A stretch of DNA of 64,000 bases from the NCBI GenBank assembly GCA_015178975.1, contig WHVD01000172.1, positions 102,986-166,985 on the forward strand. The letters are read 5' to 3'. Source of the DNA: Hysterangium stoloniferum. Taxonomy: Eukaryota; Basidiomycota; Agaricomycetes; Hysterangiales; Hysterangiaceae. Within the stretch, counting starts at the first letter, position 1, and every line of letters begins with the position of its first letter. The notes under the pieces were generated by a model. The model made no database searches. It was given only the letters and a program-made list of their open reading frames with translations, and was not told the origin of the DNA. Below are positions 22,113-32,558 of this stretch, piece after piece. The translations under genes and the position numbers were made by a program.

Positions 22113-23074
22113 TCAGTCTACATTTATGGGACTGTGTTTTTTCCCCGCTTCCTCAGCCATCTCCTCAGGGAGCTCTGTGACCTCCGTGGCAACCCCATCC
22201 TCATCTGACCCAGCATCCTTGGAACTCCCGACTTGTGGCTCTTCATACACATAACTGCCATACTCTGCCAGGAATCTCCAAAACTCCTCACGGAGTCCGC
22301 ACAGTTCCTTTCCCACCACTATGTGGACCTTGTTGCTCTTCCAGAGCAACTCGTTTTGGGCCTCGATGCCCTCGGCGATCTGTCCCAGGACTTTGTCCAA
22401 CCCGGAAAACCCGTCCAACCCGCTAATGTCTCACACCCCGGACCCCGCAGCCTGCTCGTGAATGACTGAGCACCTCGCCTTGAGGTGCGCACATTGGTAG
22501 CAGCCCGGACCCCGGCCGGACTTTCAGTTGCATTCCATGTTCTGGTCGTTACAACCGGAACACCGCAGATCATTCCACATTGGAAGGCAGACTGGCGCCG
22601 CCTTCCTTGCCTTCTGTTGATACGGTCAGTTCCACGGTTATCCCACAGACCTGAGGCTTACCTTTGGGGGGCTCTCTGGCTCCCCCTCAGACTTGGACTC
22701 CACCTCTGTCGCCTTGTGCTGAAAATGCCAAGTCAAAAAAAAAAACAACAAGTTGAAATATTGGGACTTACCTTTCCTGCGACAATCACAGCTCTGTCCA
22801 CAGCCACCTGCACTTTCTCCATGGCCACCTGTGCAACCTCCTCCTCATCTCTCTGCCTCTGCCTCTCAGCCTCCTCTGCGGCCAATGCCGCCTGGTACTC
22901 CATGTCTAAGGCCTCCTCGGCCTCCCTGGCTTCCTTTTCTGCCTCTTCGCAAAGTTGGCATTGCTCTTCTCACCGCACCAAGAGTTGGGCCGCACTCCAA
23001 GTCGCCTGATGTGCAGTACCCGTGGAAGGCCTGGTGGTTGGCATCACCTGTCTTGGCGTTGGCTTTGGTCCCAT
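22113..23074 (-). pseudogene. Antisense accessory gene of Ty3 element C: helical protein with Zn2Cys6-type motif
   Basis: The gene lies opposite in direction to gag-pol, between the chromodomain and the 3' LTR. The model has three exons: 23074-22772 (101 codons), 22718-22662 (19 codons) and 22613-22113 (166 codons plus stop), with introns of 53 bp (22771-22719, GTAAGT...TTTCAG) and 48 bp (22661-22614, GTAAGC...AACAG); all frames join exactly. The product would be 286 residues: a Pro/Thr-rich start, a charged Glu/Ala-rich helical segment (residues about 36-95), then CX2CX6CX9CX2CX6C (about residues 138-164), which fits the fungal Zn(II)2Cys6 cluster spacing, and an acidic C-terminus. Three TGA codons occur where CGA is likely (codon 35, between Cys3 and Cys4, and after the cluster), so this copy is inactivated. 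DNA binding is inference; I do not recognise a named family. Confidence 0.7.
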
Positions 23075-23120
23075 TTTGTCGATGATGGGGGTAATAAAGA
23101 AGAAGAATTTCTATTTTTTC

Positions 23121-23133
23121 CAATTTATATATA
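23121..23133 (-). promoter_or_regulatory. TATA box of the antisense gene
   Basis: On the minus strand TATATATAAATTG lies about 50-60 bp before the ATG at 23074, followed by an A/T and pyrimidine-rich leader. This supports independent transcription of the antisense gene. Confidence 0.5.
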
Positions 23134-23226
23134 GGCTCATCGCATTTGAACCTTACCTTCCAGATCACATGACTTCTTGACACATACGTGTAACTGACAT
23201 GACCTTTGACACATGCACGTAGCCGA

Positions 23227-24041
23227 TGTTAGGATACACACACAGGGTGGGTTTCTGGAGAAACCCGTGGGATATCTGGTAGGACTTGGCTTCAGCTTAT
23301 AGGCTGCGCCCTCGCTAGATCGTGTTGTCCAATTTTGAACAGGCAGACAGGGATCCCGGGGAGTCCGGGCGGGGGTCATGGGTTGTAGGTCGTAGGTCGG
23401 AGGTCGTGGGTCGTGAGTCGAGATGGTTGAGATAGATGCACTGGAGCCCGTGGGCTCTGACTAGTGAGAGTGATGTGAATCAAGCAAGGTTTTAGAGCGG
23501 AAAATGTTATTAGATTACTGGGGGGAATCTAAGCTAATTTTCTGACTGGATTGTATGTACAACATCTCCAGTTTATATAGACCATGGAGTGAATGACATA
23601 CCAAATCCAGTAATGATGAAACAAAACTAACAAAACATAAAACGGGAATAGTAAACACCAAGTTTGGTGTTAGGAATGGGACGGAATGGAGCGGAGTCTG
23701 AATCGTGACAAAGCATAACCCATAACAGGAAATGGAGCGGGAGCGGAGTCCTAAATCGTGACAGGTCATTTGACTAAAATGGGAACAGGGCTCGATTAGA
23801 GCAGTGACAGGATTCTGAGTGGGGTCCAGTGACTGATGCGTGGGATGAAGATGGACATAGACAGAGACAGAGTCTGGGGGAAGTCCGGTGACTGATATGT
23901 GTCATAATGAGGTCAAACGTAATGAGTCTTGATGTAACGGAGTCCGGGCAGGAAATCCTATAAACAGATAATTGGTGCTTGTAGCGTGTGGGGGTGTACA
24001 GGTTAGTGCCCAGAGTCCAGCGGGATTGTCCAGTCGTAACA
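23227..24041 (-). repeat. Solo LTR, family 1, inverted, within Ty3 element C
   Basis: The LTR is 815 bp, TGTTAGGATACAC to CAGTCGTAACA, flanked by GCCGA (23222-23226) and GCCAA (24042-24046), a duplication with one G-to-A change at a CpG. It is the same family as the host element but inverted, and inserted 62 bp before the host's 3' LTR. Confidence 0.88.
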
Positions 24042-24090
24042 GCCAACAAGAACCTTATCGAGGTCTAGAGCCTCTTTTGGACTTCGGCAT

Positions 24091-24103
24091 AAAGGGAGGG
24101 TAC
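24091..24103 (+). other. Polypurine tract of Ty3 element C
   Basis: AAAGGGAGGGTAC directly before the 3' LTR start. Confidence 0.75.
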
Positions 24104-24913
24104 TGTTACGACCAGAAATCCCACTCCGGGCACCAACTTATATGCACCCACACCCTATACGCACCCATTATCAGTTCACCGGAATTCCCACTGCACTCCG
24201 TACATCAGACTCGTCTACATTCGTCTTTGTTACATTGTGTTTCAGTCACCGGAATACTCACCAGACCCCATCTCTGTCTAATTCCAATCTCGTCCCATGC
24301 ATCAGTCACCGGACCCCACTCAGAATACCTGTCATCCCTCTAACTGAGCCCCGTTCCCGTTTTAGTCAAATGACCTGTCATGATTTGGACTCCGCTCCCA
24401 CTCCGTTTCCCGTTATGGTTTATGATTTGTCACTATTTGGACTCCACTCCATTCCATCCCATTCCTAACACCAATTTGGTGTTTATTATTCCCGTTTTAT
24501 GTTTTGCTCGTTCATTTCATTATTACTGGATTCGGTATGACATTTACCCCACGGTCTATTTAAACTGGCAGATGTTGTACATACAATCCAGTCAGAAAAT
24601 TAGCTTAGATTCCCCTCAGTAATCTAATACATTTTCCACTCTAAAACCTTGCTTGATTCACATCGCTCTCACTAGTCGGAGCCCATGGGCTCCGGCGTAT
24701 CTATCTCTCTCACCAGTCTCAACTCACGACCCACAACCTCCGACTTACACCTCACGACCCACGACCCCTGCCCGGACTCCCCAGGATTCCTGTCTGCATG
24801 TCTGAAATTGGACAACACGATCTAGCGAGGGTGCAACCTATAAGCTGAAGCCAAGTCCTACCGGATATCCTGCGGGTTTCTCCAGAGACCCGCCCTGTGT
24901 GTGTATCCTAACA
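24104..24913 (+). repeat. 3' LTR (family 1) of Ty3 element C
   Basis: The LTR is 810 bp, same ends as the 5' LTR. The differences from 15411-16226 are concentrated at CpG/TpG/CpA. Confidence 0.92.
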
Positions 24914-25348
24914 CAAACATTGGATGTCCTCCTCATGAACCTTCACCCTTCCTATCACACCAGAGCTGATCAATGTTGCATATGCAGCTGGTCCAAAGCA
25001 CAGGAATGTTTGGAAACAACCCAGTCAGTTTTCTAGGTCAGGCACTACTCCACCACCTATTTTAGAAGATGACAAAGGTTTCCATTGTGGTCACCCAGGT
25101 CATATTGCTGCATTTTGTGTCTACAATATACCCTGAGAAGTAAGGGAATGGGGCATAGGTGGTCCTCCAAAGCCACCATATTTTTCCTCCTCCTCTACCA
25201 ACACTGCTCATCAAACAGAACAAGTTTTATCGTCCACCATTGTTAATAAATATTCACACAGGTCTTCACCACCTTCATCTCCTTCTTCTAGTCCCCCCAG
25301 ATTTATTCTTAGGATTTGAGTATTTTATCTGGTGGGAGGTATTACTTA
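24914..25348 (+). pseudogene. Copia-type Gag, C-terminal part (Gag-only element 1)
   Basis: Continues the frame broken at 15410 ('TLDVLLMNLHPSY'). A zinc-knuckle remnant 'FHCGHPGHIAAFC' (about 25079-25120) has Gly in place of the first Cys. A TGA near 25134 and Ser/Pro-rich sequence follow. The region ends at the purine tract before the LTR at 25373. Confidence 0.8.
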
Positions 25349-25372
25349 GATATGTGTCTCATCAGGTGGGAG

Positions 25373-25533
25373 TGTTAGATTTAGTGACTCGGCACAGTAG
25401 CTACAAGTTGTGTACCATTGTGGGTCTGTAGTGTGTGCTGGTGAAATTTTCATTCACTCATTCATGTCTGTGTCTGTGTCTGAGCTCTCATACATCTTGC
25501 GTTTCACATCCACCTCCCTTCTTCATTCTAACA
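25373..25533 (+). repeat. 3' LTR of Gag-only element 1
   Basis: 161 bp, preceded by the purine tract CAGGTGGGAG; flanked on the right by CTATG. Confidence 0.92.
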
Positions 25534-25538
25534 CTATG

Positions 25539-26720
25539 TTCCACTTGTTTGTAGAACACAGCTGGATCAGAGAGTGAGCAAGTAAACCCCATTTGGTTCA
25601 TCACCTTGCTAAGTAATTTGTACCATTCTCTGCCTGATTGCTTTAAACTGTATAAAGCTTTCTTTAATTTGAGTACTTTGGTTGATGGACCTTGAGGAAA
25701 ACCCAGTGGTTGGTGCATATACACCATTTCTGTAAGCTTTGCATTTAAATATGCATTGTTGACGTCCATTTGCTCTATAGGCCATTTCTTTTGACCTGTT
25801 ATGCCTGTTATAAGCCTTAGTGAAGCTAGATGAACAATGGGAGAGAATGTCTCCTTGTAATCTGTTCTGAATACTTGAGTGAATCCTTGGGCTACTAGTC
25901 AGGCTTTGTATGTGGTAATGTTTCCGTTCACATCACATTTTATCCTTAGCATCCATTTAGAACTGACTATGTTGGCTCCTTCAGGTTTGTCAATGAGTTC
26001 CCAGGTGCCTAAGTTGTGTAAGCCTTCAACTCTTTTAGAAATGCTGGCTTCCACAATGGCCAATCACATCCTCTCATTGCATCTTCCACTGTAGCTGGTA
26101 CTCCTTCCTGAAGGTTTCCAACCATCCCTATGGTTTCCAACATCTCACTGTCTATCCTGTCTATAAAGTCCATCCATTCCGATGGGCTATATGTGTCTGT
26201 ATATGGGGTGTTTTTATTAACTGTAATTGGTGGCTCACTTGGACCGTCCTCCCATAAAATTGAGTCTTTATCAAAACTGTTTTCATCTTCTAAGATAATG
26301 CATGTGACTTTCCTGGGCTCTTCAGGTACTTGTAGTCCTGAAGGGAATCCAATCTGACTAGAACCTGCAGTACCTTCCCCTTGTTTGAGATGGTGCATAT
26401 AATCAGATGGGAATCTGGTTCTTGAGCTTCATCTTAATTGCTCTTGAGGTAAAGACTCTGTGATTTCTGATACCTCTGGAGTGCCAGCATGAGGTGATTC
26501 AGGTAATGGTACATCTGTGGGCTCTTGGGGAAGTATCTTGTCTTTAATTTCATATGTTTTGTGTTCTGGATTTTTTCCCAATATGAGTATAGGTACCCTA
26601 GTTTGCTTGGGGAATGTTACATTTCATTCTACGGTCACAGTTCATTTTTCTGGCCAATATATGTGATGTCCTTGACCGTTAAAGCTATAATAGAAATGGG
26701 CAACAGGAGGTGTGTTGAGT
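25539..26720 (-). pseudogene. Copia A pol 5' remnant: integrase tail to reverse transcriptase
   Basis: On the minus strand: 'SPGKSHALS'-like linker frames, 'DAMRGCDWPLWKPAFLKELKA' (about 26090-26030) which is the start of the Copia reverse transcriptase, then 'MDVNNAYLNAKLTEMVYM' (25769, the first catalytic Asp in 'DVNNAYLN') and 'KALYSLKQSGREWY' (about 25650). The remainder continues at 14695. Upstream of about 26720 no Copia sequence is recognisable. Confidence 0.8.
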
Positions 26721-26988
26721 ATTGAACCCCCACACAATATGATCAATCCATTCTATGCCAGGGCAAATGTGGCAAAGGAGACAATGGAGCACAGCCCTTG
26801 TCTTACCCCAATTCCTATTGTCACAACCTTCCTTTGTGCTGCTAACATTCCTTCATTGCATTGAAATCACTTACATATAAGCCTTACCCCAAACACCATG
26901 GCACCTCAGTCCATTATACATTTATATGAGACTGAGGTGAGTACTCTATTTTTACATCATCATCCTTAACATTATTAATATATATATA
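26721..26988. other. Intergenic remnant, no gene seen
   Basis: No coding signal. The 28 bases at 26911-26938 (beginning AGTCCATTATACATTTATAT) recur at 34431-34458 beyond the next solo LTR, and at 26908-26941 they form a loop between CCTCAGTC and GACTGAGG. Confidence 0.6.
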
Positions 26989-27406
26989 TGTTAGGACTGG
27001 GAAATCCTCTGGGACCTGGAACCCATCCTATAGGTATTTGACTCTATATTGTACAAACCAGCGACTGGACTCCACCCGGACATTCCAGACCCTTGTTCCC
27101 AATCTGTCTTTGTCTGTTTGACATCTGGTTCTTGTCTGCCCCTTGTTTCTCAATCTGTTTGACATCTGGTTTATTGTCTTATTGTATGCCTGTTATGTCT
27201 TTTTTGTCTCTCTGGATATGTAGTACAATAATCTACTAGTCTATATAGTCTGGCTACTATCTGTACTTACAATCTGATCAGAAAATCAACTAAGTATCTC
27301 TCTAGTAACTTGCTCCTGCAGATTCTTGGAACCTATGGGTTTCACTCCTGCCTGAAGTTGGACAATGCAATCTTGTGAGGATGCAGCACATAAGCTGAAG
27401 CCAAGT

Positions 27407-27696
27407 TAAAGACGTTTAAGTATCTCAGCGGTTAAATGTTTGCTTTATTATACAATACCTAAAGATGTTTAAGTACTAAATACATAGATAATTTTTGTTT
27501 CATGATGAGGCAATAGACATATCACTTACTCTCAGCAGTTAAACGTTCACTGAGAGATTCCCTAGCTATACTACGTGTATATAATAGTACATTCGAGAGG
27601 AGATTGAACAATATGATGCATTGCGTCTTTTCGAGACATTCTGTCTCACCTTCTTCATATGAGTGCTTACTTCTTTAATACTCGTCATACCTAATA
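27407..27696 (-). repeat. 3' LTR of Copia D
   Basis: 290 bp, matching 34046-34335 with differences mainly C/T and G/A. The coding-strand purine tract GAAGAGGAG adjoins it at about 27697-27705. Confidence 0.92.
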
Positions 27697-28164
27697 CTCC
27701 TCTTCGAGTTTTGAAGAAGTAAGTCCTAAACGTCCTGTGTGATGGTAATGAATTGGCAAAGAAAGAGATTTCGTTAAAATATCTGCAATCATTTGTTTGG
27801 TCGATCGATAGATGAGTTGGATAGTGCTGTTTTCAATCAAATGACGAATGAAGTGGTATTTCACTTCAATATGTTTCATCCTTCTCAAAGCGCATTGGTT
27901 TTGAGCAAATGTGATAGTACCTTGATTGTCTTCAAAAATTGCCATCGGTTCTTCATATTTTATATTAAGTTCTTCGAGGAAATGATGCATCCACATAATT
28001 TTGCGAGCCGCTTCCAAAAGCACAATATATTCCACTTCAGTGGATGAAAGGGTGACTGTTGATTGCTTCCTCGAAGACCAAGATACTGCTCATGAACCTA
28101 AAAAAATCACATATCCACCTGTTGAACGTCTATCCTTTTGATCTCCTGCAAAATTGGCATCTGA
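27697..28164 (-). pseudogene. Copia D pol 3' end: RNase H
   Basis: Minus-strand frame with 'YSDANFAGD' (about 28160), 'STGGYVIFLGS', 'SSTEVEYIVLLEAARKIMW', 'IFEDNQGTI' (about 27915) and the terminal 'MIADILTKSLSLP' (about 27760). One TGA/TAG-type stop precedes 'AVSWSSRKQS'. The stop of pol is at about 27691-27693 in the purine tract/LTR junction. Confidence 0.85.
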
Positions 28165-28445
28165 ATATCTGTTATGTATTTTTAGGTTTTTCCGATTTTT
28201 AACTAATCTCCCCCTAAACAAATTGATAAAAACACATTTAAATGTACTTATATTGTGACGAAATTATTGTACAATAGTCTCTTGAAATTAACCTAATTTT
28301 TACAAATTATTTCATATTTTTATCATTTATTTTGGGAGAGTTATTGAATTTCTACTGTTTATTCTTTTTTATCTAAATATCTTCTAAGTCGGCCATCTGG
28401 CACTTATTGCGCAATGTGTGGGAAAATTTGTCACAACATGTGACT

Positions 28446-28540
28446 GTTGTCACAAACACAACTCAGCTGTCACAAACACAACTCAGCTGTCACAAACACA
28501 ACTCAGCTGTCACAAACACAACTCAGCTGTCACAAAACAG
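28446..28540. repeat. 20-bp tandem repeat
   Basis: Unit GTCACAAACACAACTCAGCT occurs four times without change, with partial units at both sides. It lies upstream of the TATA box of the LTR-like insertion, where enhancer repeats are found in some LTRs. Confidence 0.9.
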
Positions 28541-28907
28541 CTGAATAATAATAACGTCACTCATATGGAAACATTGTGACGCATGGGAATATTATGTAAT
28601 CAGCGCGCGCACGAAAATCAGCAACTTCGCAACTCGCAAGAACATTACATCAGCATATATGCTACAATGGAAAGTAGTAGAAACTCCTGGAATATTCCAG
28701 CAGATTCCAGGTAAAATAGCTAAAAATAGGTAAAACAAGTAGCTAGAACATTCTCCCATGTCTCAGATTTTACTGTATATAAGGAGCTCTGCTCCACCAC
28801 TGAAATATAACTCATTTTAACCCATTTATCAGCCACATCAGTGTGCCACTGCAGCAAGCAGTTATATTCCACCCCTAGTTGGGATGTTGGATAAATATAT
28901 ACAAACA

Positions 28908-29110
28908 CTTAGTCACCTCTAGTTGAGCTGCTGACCTAAGCTAACTCAGGATCCCTTTGCCACCTCTAGTTGAGCTTCTGGTAATAATCCTAATCCCTTG
29001 TCACCTCTAGTTGAGCTTCTGACAAACAATCTTGTTCCCTTTGCCACCTCTTAGTTGAGTAGCTGGCTATCCTTTATTACTTATCCACCTCTAGTTGAGT
29101 TGTTGGTTAT
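28908..29110. repeat. Dispersed tandem motif CACCTCTAGTTGAG
   Basis: Five to six copies of CACCTCTAGTTGAG(C/T) followed by a CTG-containing spacer, spaced about 45-50 bp, downstream of the TATA box. Confidence 0.85.
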
Positions 29111-29694
29111 AAATTAAAGTAATAAATATTTTAGGTTATATTGAGATTAGAAATACATATATTCTAATTTCTACCCGGTTTTTGGCATAAATAAATACTG
29201 AGAATATTCTTGCAGAATCCTTAAGACTACATTAAGATCCTGAGAAGTTAGTATCACAATAGACCCTGTAGGTTAGTGTAAATAAAGCATATATTAGCCA
29301 AATTGTGTTTTATTCTATATCTAATCTTTTGACCTGTTTATAAATATTTTTACTGTTTGATAAATAGTATAAAATATATATAAACTAGCTAGAATCGAAG
29401 TCAAATCTAGTTTCAGAATCAGTGAATTGTTATTCATATTTTAGTAGTGTTTTTCCAGAAAAAGAACAAGCTTGCACAAGCAGCTCTCAAAACCTTCTTT
29501 GCGAAGTAGGGTGCATATATTCAAGTAAACTCTTGACTTCAGGGGTTCTAAGTCTATTTAGGCTGCCACTGATTAATATCAAATACTTAAATTATTTTAC
29601 CTTGCAGTGAATTGAGTATTTGCACATTTTGATAGAGCATTGGACTCCTTTTTCGGAAAATAGTATTAAAATAAGGCTAATACATCACAATATC

Positions 29695-30530
29695 CATGCA
29701 GACAAAGCGCTTGTCCTCCCAATTGAAGCTCAAAATCTCGAGTCGTGTATAAATATTGTAGGATACATTTAGCTAAGTTCCAATGTGTTCTCACAGGATT
29801 TGATGAATATTGAGATAATTTGTTAACAGAATACGCGATATCTGGATGCAATACTGTAGCTGCAAACATCAAACTTCCAATAAGTTCGCAATACGGCAAT
29901 TCCGCAATTTCATTTCGTTCTTCTGTAGTATCTGGGCAAATAATAGAGGCGAAATTGATTCCAAGTGATATGGGAGTTCAGATTGGTTTGGAATTTTGTA
30001 TGTTAAACTTCTTCGCTGTATTTTCAATATCTTCCTTCTGCGATATGAATGCTGATTTCAATTCAGCATCTCGACAGATACTCGTTCCCAATATCCAATG
30101 GGCCTCGCCTTTGCTCGAAATTCCAAATCATTTGCGGAATGCCTTTTCGAGATCTAGGAGCCGTTTTTCATCACCTACAGCAGTTGCATCATCCACCCAA
30201 AATGCAACTACAGCCCAGCTTCCATCGTCCCATATTTTGAAGAATGTAGTGCTATCAAAATCGGAACAGAACCAGGTGAGTTCTTTAACCATAAAATCAT
30301 ATAGCATTTTTCTCCACTCATTGCCTCCCTGTTTTGTTCCATATAGAGCCTTCAATAACAGTAATGCTAAATTCTCCTTTCTGTGTTCTTCAAACCCCTC
30401 CAGTTGTTGAACCCAAACCTTTTCTTTCATTGTTCCATGTAAGTATGCCGATTTGACATCAAATTGATGTATAGCTGAATTTGTTATTACTCCCAGCACC
30501 AGTAAAATTTGGAATGTTTCCCACTTCATG
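29695..30530 (-). pseudogene. Copia D reverse transcriptase
   Basis: Minus-strand frame with 'QFDVKSAYLHGTMKEKVWV' (about 30460-30410; first catalytic Asp), 'KALYGTKQGGNEW' (about 30340), a catalytic 'WVDDATAVG' (about 30200) where the usual YVDD has Trp, and 'MPYCELIGSLMFAA' (29899). It is continuous with RNase H across the LTR at 28170-29689 and with the upstream part across the insertion at 30536-31009. Confidence 0.87.
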
Positions 30531-30535
30531 ACTGG

Positions 30536-31009
30536 TTGTGAAGAGTGGTATAAGTTCTGACCGTTCTATATATGAAGAAATGAGTAGAATGGGAAGATGG
30601 ATGATTCAAGAAGGATGATTCAAGAAGGATGATTTGAGAAGGATGATTTGAGAAGGATGATTTGAGAAGGATGATTCGAGTGGAGGCCTCGACTGTTACA
30701 GTTCGAGGCCAGAAGTGTTAGATAGTTCAGATATTGCTACCTATGTAGTAGCTGACACGTTACCCTGATCACCACTCATAGTAGACCTAGTTTATGTCTT
30801 ACAAGTGGTGGTTCTTGGGTAAAAGTGTGTCTGAGTTTCATTTGGTGCCGAGTGCACCCACAAGTATACACAATGCTTCAAACTAATGAAATGATGCAAT
30901 ATTCGAAGAATATAAAAGATAGAAAAATATGAATAGAATGTGTAAAATATAAATAAAATAAAAGGAGTGTTTTACCACAATGAAACTGTGGTAAAAGCAT
31001 ACTCCTCAC
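30536..31009. mobile_element. 474-bp non-autonomous insertion
   Basis: Flanked by ACTGG (30531-30535 and 31010-31014); removing it restores the pol frame. It has no gene. It contains a minisatellite (30597-30680), an inverted repeat CCTCGA...TTCGAGG (30694-30716) and a hairpin TTTTACCACA...TGTGGTAAAA (30970-30996). Class unknown. Confidence 0.75.
30597..30680. repeat. 14-bp minisatellite
   Basis: Six copies of GATGATT(C/T)(A/G)AGAAG in a row, the last one diverged. Confidence 0.9.
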
Positions 31010-31014
31010 ACTGG

Positions 31015-32552
31015 TGTGTACGTTTCGTTAAAATGTAATCCAGGAATTTGACTAAATCCTTTTATGACGATTCGTACTTTCCTCTTTATTAGTTTGCCGT
31101 TCTTGTACAATCCACGACACACCATTCTGGTTTTTAAAACACATGTTCCTGGCGGTGGTTCTTCAGGTGCGCCGAATATGTTATGTTCTACCATATTCTT
31201 CCACTCCACCTGTCTAGCTTCTTCCCAAGCTAATCCTTCATCTCCTGGCATATTCAATGCCTCCTCTATCATTGGATTTTCCAAAGTCAAGAAAACAACC
31301 GGTACGTTAGAATCTTCTAATTCTTTTTCTTCGACTGACAATGAACTTCAAATTCCTTCTCGTACTTTACCAGATCTTGTTATTCCATGAGGATAATCAG
31401 GTACATTTGACACTAATTGAGACTCTTCCCTCATTGTAGTCTCCTCTTTTTCTTCGATAGGTCGAGGATGAGGCAGGATACAGATCGTGAGTTTAGGTTG
31501 AGGCTCACTCCCGGGTTGGATAGGAGGGACATTATTTATATCCCTGAATTGACCTTCATCTCCATAAGGCACCGGTGATGGCAAATTCATTGCATCTTCA
31601 TGGAATATCACATCTCATACTTTTTTGATCCTCCTCATTCCAGGGAACCACACTAATTATCCAGATGAATACGGTTCATACCCAACCATATAACCCATCT
31701 TTGAATGTGAGTCCCACTTCTGACATCTTTGCTTAGGAACTGCCACACTAACTGGACTTCTGAATATCCACAAATGTGCTAAATCTGGCTTTTCACCAGT
31801 TATTCGTTCAAGAGGCATATGTCCATTGTTTGCACACGATGGACTCCGATTCCTCAAATATGCCATCATTTTGACTGTGATCGACCACAAGAATTTTGGG
31901 AGTTTTGATGTGTATAGTAAGTTTTGTGCACCTTCCACTATTTTCGTCACATATACATAACATTGTTCTTGCCCCTTCCATAATGGTGCATATACCTCAT
32001 TCTGCAACACCATTTTGCTATGGTGTATATGGCACTGAGGTAAATAAAGCTATACCTTTCGATAACAGATAACTTCTAAATTCCAAATTTATTAACTCGG
32101 TTCTGTTATCCATCATAACTCCTTGGACCCTCATATTGAATAACATCTCCAATTGAGTTATATATTCCTTTATTTTGCACACTGCTTCGAGCTTGCTTGC
32201 TAATGTTTCAACCCATACAGCACAGGAGAAGTCGTCAACAACAATAATGAAATAACACTTTTTGTTGAAACTTATCATTTCCATAGGTCCGGCTACATCC
32301 ATATGGAGTAATTCTCCCAACTTCGTCGCTCTGGTACATACGTCCTGTTTTAAATGGGTTTCTGCGCTGTTTACCCTCAATATATGCAATGCAGTCAGCT
32401 TTGAAACCTTCAATTTCTTTGATTTCCATTCCAGTCACAAAATGTCGCGCAAGATTCCTAATAGCATTCGCACTCAAATGCCCCAAACGCTGATGCCATC
32501 GCATAATATCACATGTCGAACTTGCGGAAAATATCATAGGTACGTCTTCCAA
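31015..32552 (-). pseudogene. Copia D integrase and linker
   Basis: From right to left: the pre-integrase zinc region ('MRWHQRLGHLSANAIRNLA', about 32510), the integrase core with 'LHMDVAGPM' (about 32310), 'VVDDFS', 'MDNRTELIN' (about 32110) and 'QNGVAE' (about 32000), then 'WSITVKMMAYLRNRSP' and the linker to 'FNETYTPV' (31006). In-frame TAG before QNGVAE and TGA directly after fit CAG and CGA. The gene is broken at these and two more places. Confidence 0.87.
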
Positions 32553-32558
32553 CCTATT

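Larger units (their letters stand above)
15411..24913 (+). mobile_element. Complete Ty3/Gypsy chromodomain retrotransposon (element C) with an antisense accessory gene
   Basis: LTRs at 15411-16226 and 24104-24913 are both plus-oriented and flanked by CAAAC (15406-15410 and 24914-24918). Internal order: gag, protease, reverse transcriptase, RNase H, integrase, chromodomain (to 21918), an antisense spliced gene (22113-23074), a purine tract (24091-24103). It carries two later insertions, at 19796-20467 and 23227-24041. About 9.5 kb in all. The LTRs differ from each other mostly at CpG sites. Confidence 0.93.
14701..25533 (+). mobile_element. Gag-only Copia element 1 (TR-GAG-like), split by a Ty3 element
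   Basis: Two 161-bp LTRs (14701-14861 and 25373-25533) differ at about six positions and are flanked by CTATG (14696-14700 and 25534-25538). Without the Ty3 element inside, the whole unit is only about 1.3 kb. It holds a primer site, one Gag gene and a purine tract, and no pol. This matches the layout called TR-GAG in plants: a non-autonomous element that supplies Gag but needs enzymes from an autonomous Copia. Confidence 0.88.
10206..26720 (-). mobile_element. Ty1/Copia element A, host of the main nest, 5'-truncated
   Basis: On the minus strand the pieces read: linker between integrase and reverse transcriptase (about 26400-26000), reverse transcriptase (25770-25539, continuing at 14695), RNase H (about 14350-13000), purine tract and 3' LTR (12979-10206). 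The reading frame is continuous across the Gag-only element at 14701-25533 once the CTATG duplication is removed, which shows that they are one element. Gag, protease and most of integrase are missing on the right, where recognisable sequence ends near 26720. Confidence 0.8.
28170..29689 (+). repeat. 1.5 kb LTR-like insertion with tandem repeats
   Basis: TGTTATGTATTTTTAGG to ACATCACA, flanked by ATATC (28165-28169 and 29690-29694). It carries a TATATAAGG at about 28776 (plus strand) and two internal repeat arrays. No gene is visible. It is probably a long solo LTR of a Ty3-type element; orientation is taken from the TATA box. Confidence 0.75.

Noticed and set aside
22233-23085. Plus-strand open frames over the antisense gene (22233-22469, 22485-23009, 22753-23085)
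   Set aside because: Shadows of the GC-rich antisense exons; no motif, and the minus-strand model explains splice sites and cysteine spacing.
28446-28540. CRISPR-like array of 20-bp repeats
   Set aside because: Units are directly adjacent without unique spacers, in a eukaryotic LTR.
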